From positions 1,364,001 to 1,428,000 of the forward strand of contig CAVZIK010000006.1 in assembly GCA_963775295.1 (NCBI GenBank): a stretch of DNA of 64,000 nucleotides, read 5' to 3'. Shown in pieces: positions 61,655-64,000 of the stretch; positions within the stretch are counted from its first letter, which is position 1, and each line of letters starts with the position of its first letter. The position numbers and the translations under genes were made by a program. Source of the stretch: JAMDEO01 sp963775295 (GTDB lineage: Bacteria; Actinomycetota; Thermoleophilia; RBG-16-64-13). The notes under the pieces are model-generated. The model was not told the DNA's origin. It saw only the letters and a program-made list of their open reading frames with translations, and did no database searches.

Positions 61655-64000
61655 ACGAGGCCGAAACCCGAGCTGAGTACGTCGACCCCGCGCTGAAGGC
61701 GGCGGGTTGGGGCGTCGTCGAGGGCAGCCGCATCCGCCGCGAGTACATGATCACCCTCGGTCGCCTCCAAGGACAGGGGCGGCGCGCCAAGCCTCTCATC
61801 GCGGACTACGTGTTGATCCACCACAACACCAAGCTGGCCGTCATCGAGGCCAAGCCGTGGGGTGACCCGCTGACCGAAGGGGTGGCCCAGGCCAAGAACT
61901 ACGCGGGCAAGCTCGCCATCCGCTTCACCTACGCGACCAACGGCCAGGGCATCTACGGCATCGACATGCAGGAGGGGACCGAAGGGGAGCTGCGAAGCTA
62001 CCCGTCGCCCGACGAGCTGTGGAACCGGACCTTCGCCGAGCCGAACGCCTGGCGCGACCGCTTTGCCGCCGTTCCCTTCGAGGACCGGGGTGGCTACTTC
62101 CAGGGCCGCTACTACCAGGACATCGCCGTCGACAGGGCGCTTGAGGCCATCGCAGCGGGCAAGCAACGCATCCTTTTGACCCTGGCGACGGGCACCGGCA
62201 AGACCTTCATCGCCTTCCAGATCGCCTGGAAGCTCTTCCATAGCCGCTGGAATCTCAGCGGCGAACCCTCACGCCGCCCGCGCATCCTCTTCTTGGCCGA
62301 TCGCAACATCCTTGCCGACCAGGCGTTCAACGCTTTCTCCGCCTTCCCCGAGGACGCGATGGTGCGGATCACTCCGGCGGACATCAGGAAGAAGGGCAAG
62401 GTCCCCAAGAATGCCAGCCTGTTCTTCACCATCTTCCAGACCTTCATGAGCGGGGCTTCGACCGATGGCGAGCCCTCCCCCTATTTCGGGGACTACCCAC
62501 CCGACTTCTTCGACTTCATCGTCATCGACGAGTGCCACCGCGGCGGGGCCAACGACGAGGGCAACTGGCGCGGCATCATGGACTACTTCTCACCCGCCGT
62601 GCAACTCGGGCTCACGGCCACGCCCAAGCGTCAAGAGAATGCGGACACCTACGCCTACTTCGGCGAGCCCGTGTACATCTACTCGCTCAACGAGGGTATC
62701 AGCGATGGTTTCCTGACTCCCTTCCGGGTGAAGCAGATTTCAACGACTCTTGATGAGTACATCTACACGCCCGACGACACTGTCGTCGAGGGTGAGATCG
62801 AGACGGGCAAGGTCTATGAGGAGCCGGACTTCAACCGGATCATCGAGATCAAGGAGCGCGAGGAATACCGGGTCAAGCTATTCATGGAGCAGATAGACCA
62901 GAACGAGAAGACCCTGGTCTTCTGCGCCACCCAGGATCATGCCCTGGCGGTGCGCGATCTCATCAACCAGATGAAGTCCAGCAAGGACCCCAACTACTGC
63001 CACCGGGTGACGGCCAACGATGGCGACCTAGGTGAGCAGTACCTGCGCGAGTTCCAGGACAACGAGAAGACCATCCCCACCATTCTCACCACCTCACAGA
63101 AGCTCTCCACCGGGGTGGACGCCCGCAACATCCGCAACATCGTCCTTATGCGCCCGATCAATTCGATGATCGAGTTCAAGCAGATCATGGGACGGGGCAC
63201 GCGGCTCTACGAAGGCAAGGACTATTTCACGATCTACGACTTTGTGGAGGCTCATCACCATTTCAGTGACCCTGAGTGGGACGGGCCGCCGTTACCACCA
63301 CCCGAGTCAAAGCCTTGTCCAAAGTGCGGCCAGTCCCCGTGCCAGTGCGAGAAGCCGCCTCCACCAGTGTGCCCGGTGTGCGGCAACGCTCCCTGCGACT
63401 GCCCGAAGGAGCCTTGCCCGGAATGCGGAGAATGGCCCTGTGTGTGCGAGAAGAAGCCACGAGCGAAGGTGAAGCTCGCTGACGGCAAGGCCCGCACCAT
63501 CCAGCACATGATGTGCACGACGTTCTGGCACCCGGACGGAACTCCCGTGTCGGCCCAGCAGTTCATGGAGACGCTCTTCGGCAAGCTGCCGGAGTTCTTC
63601 AGGGATGAGGAGGAGCTTCGTGCTCTGTGGAGTGCACCGGGCACACGCAAGAAGCTGCTGGACGGTCTCGGCGAGAAGGGATTCGGCCATGACCAACTCG
63701 CGGAGATGCAAAGGATCATCGACGCGGAGAAGAGCGACCTCTTCGACGTCCTGGCCTACGTGGCCTACGCCTTGCCGACGCTCACCCGGGAGGAACGTGC
63801 CGCCAAAGCCAAGGTGGTCATCAGCACCCACTTCAACACCAAGCAGCAGGTCTTCCTCGACTTCGTCCTTTCGCACTATGTGAACGTCGGCGTGGAAGAA
63901 CTCGATCAAGACAAGCTCACGCCGCTCTTGAAGTTGAAGTACCACGACTCCATCGCCGACGCCGTGGCCGACCTCGGACGACCCGAGGACATTGGCAGGG
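61651..64000 (+). CDS. hsdR: Type I restriction endonuclease/helicase subunit, N-terminal 783 residues
   Basis: Runs off the window. The nuclease domain (about 1-150) has ADYVLIHHNTKLAVIEAKPWG, the PD-(D/E)XK core with Asp and E-A-K. Walker A ATGTGKT (179-185), DECH box (293-296), LGLTATPKR and MGRGTRLYEG (motif VI) show the SF2 translocase. At 556-600 an insert carries three Cys units, CPKCG..PCQC, CPVCG..PCDC and CPECG..PCVC, followed by a basic stretch, not a normal part of the family. Then the C-terminal helical domain begins (ADGKARTIQHMMCTTFW). ATG 61651 overlaps the hsdS stop (ATGA). Confidence 0.92.
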   Translation, partial: MNEAETRAEYVDPALKAAGWGVVEGSRIRREYMITLGRLQGQGRRAKPLIADYVLIHHNTKLAVIEAKPWGDPLTEGVAQAKNYAGKLAIRFTYATNGQGIYGIDMQEGTEGELRSYPSPDELWNRTFAEPNAWRDRFAAVPFEDRGGYFQGRYYQDIAVDRALEAIAAGKQRILLTLATGTGKTFIAFQIAWKLFHSRWNLSGEPSRRPRILFLADRNILADQAFNAFSAFPEDAMVRITPADIRKKGKVPKNASLFFTIFQTFMSGASTDGEPSPYFGDYPPDFFDFIVIDECHRGGANDEGNWRGIMDYFSPAVQLGLTATPKRQENADTYAYFGEPVYIYSLNEGISDGFLTPFRVKQISTTLDEYIYTPDDTVVEGEIETGKVYEEPDFNRIIEIKEREEYRVKLFMEQIDQNEKTLVFCATQDHALAVRDLINQMKSSKDPNYCHRVTANDGDLGEQYLREFQDNEKTIPTILTTSQKLSTGVDARNIRNIVLMRPINSMIEFKQIMGRGTRLYEGKDYFTIYDFVEAHHHFSDPEWDGPPLPPPESKPCPKCGQSPCQCEKPPPPVCPVCGNAPCDCPKEPCPECGEWPCVCEKKPRAKVKLADGKARTIQHMMCTTFWHPDGTPVSAQQFMETLFGKLPEFFRDEEELRALWSAPGTRKKLLDGLGEKGFGHDQLAEMQRIIDAEKSDLFDVLAYVAYALPTLTREERAAKAKVVISTHFNTKQQVFLDFVLSHYVNVGVEELDQDKLTPLLKLKYHDSIADAVADLGRPEDIGR

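Overview
The window comes from a GC-rich bacterium, most likely an uncultivated member of the Actinomycetota. The signs are a qcrC-qcrA cytochrome bc1 order, a very large SCO7613-type membrane protein, lipoproteins with long Thr-rich linkers after the lipobox, Tat-targeted LivK-like binding proteins, and an ECF sigma/ABC-2 export operon. This assignment is an inference from gene style; no rRNA is present.

Layout. 1-1.3 kb: end of a bc1 complex operon (minus strand). 1.6-5.8 kb: a tRNA-Ser(CGA) gene and, to its left, three degraded copies of its 3' end joined to integrase-like tails, which bracket two small gene islets (RHH protein plus small membrane protein; two lipoproteins). 6-15.5 kb: household and accessory genes (SDR, double cupredoxin-like lipoprotein, CDF exporter, metallo-beta-lactamase-fold protein, TadA, a broken receiver-domain gene, MFS pump, CocE/NonD hydrolase). 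15.8-16 kb: a probable structured small RNA with its own promoter and terminator. 16-29 kb: three paralogous Tat-lipoprotein substrate-binding proteins, a 1530-residue membrane protein, a methyltransferase and an MFS transporter. 29-40 kb: accessory DNA with gene relics, broken integrases, an AbiE-type toxin/antitoxin pair between two 146-bp direct repeats, and two YciI-like genes.

40.6-50.9 kb is the most interesting part. All genes are on the plus strand: a cupin, a TetR regulator (each preceded by the same perfect 18-bp palindrome), a ferredoxin-cupin fusion, a branched-chain amino-acid-type ABC importer whose LivM, LivG and LivF parts are one 922-residue polypeptide, its binding protein, an NTF2/SnoaL-like protein, a UGSC-family selenoprotein whose selenocysteine is read from an in-frame TGA at 48886-48888, and a third cupin. 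The selenoprotein looks like two genes to a normal gene finder. Together the genes suggest regulated uptake of a small organic substrate and its redox conversion by a Sec-x-x-Cys enzyme, with cupins and a ferredoxin as partners; the substrate is unknown.

51-55 kb: more accessory DNA with a second, mostly intact copy of a VOC/DUF5946/integrase module whose relics also lie at 33.9-34.6 kb. 55.2-58.6 kb: ECF sigma factor, two ABC-2-type membrane proteins and an ATPase in one operon. 59-64 kb: a type I restriction-modification operon hsdM-hsdS-hsdR, with hsdR running off the window and carrying an unusual Cys-rich insert.
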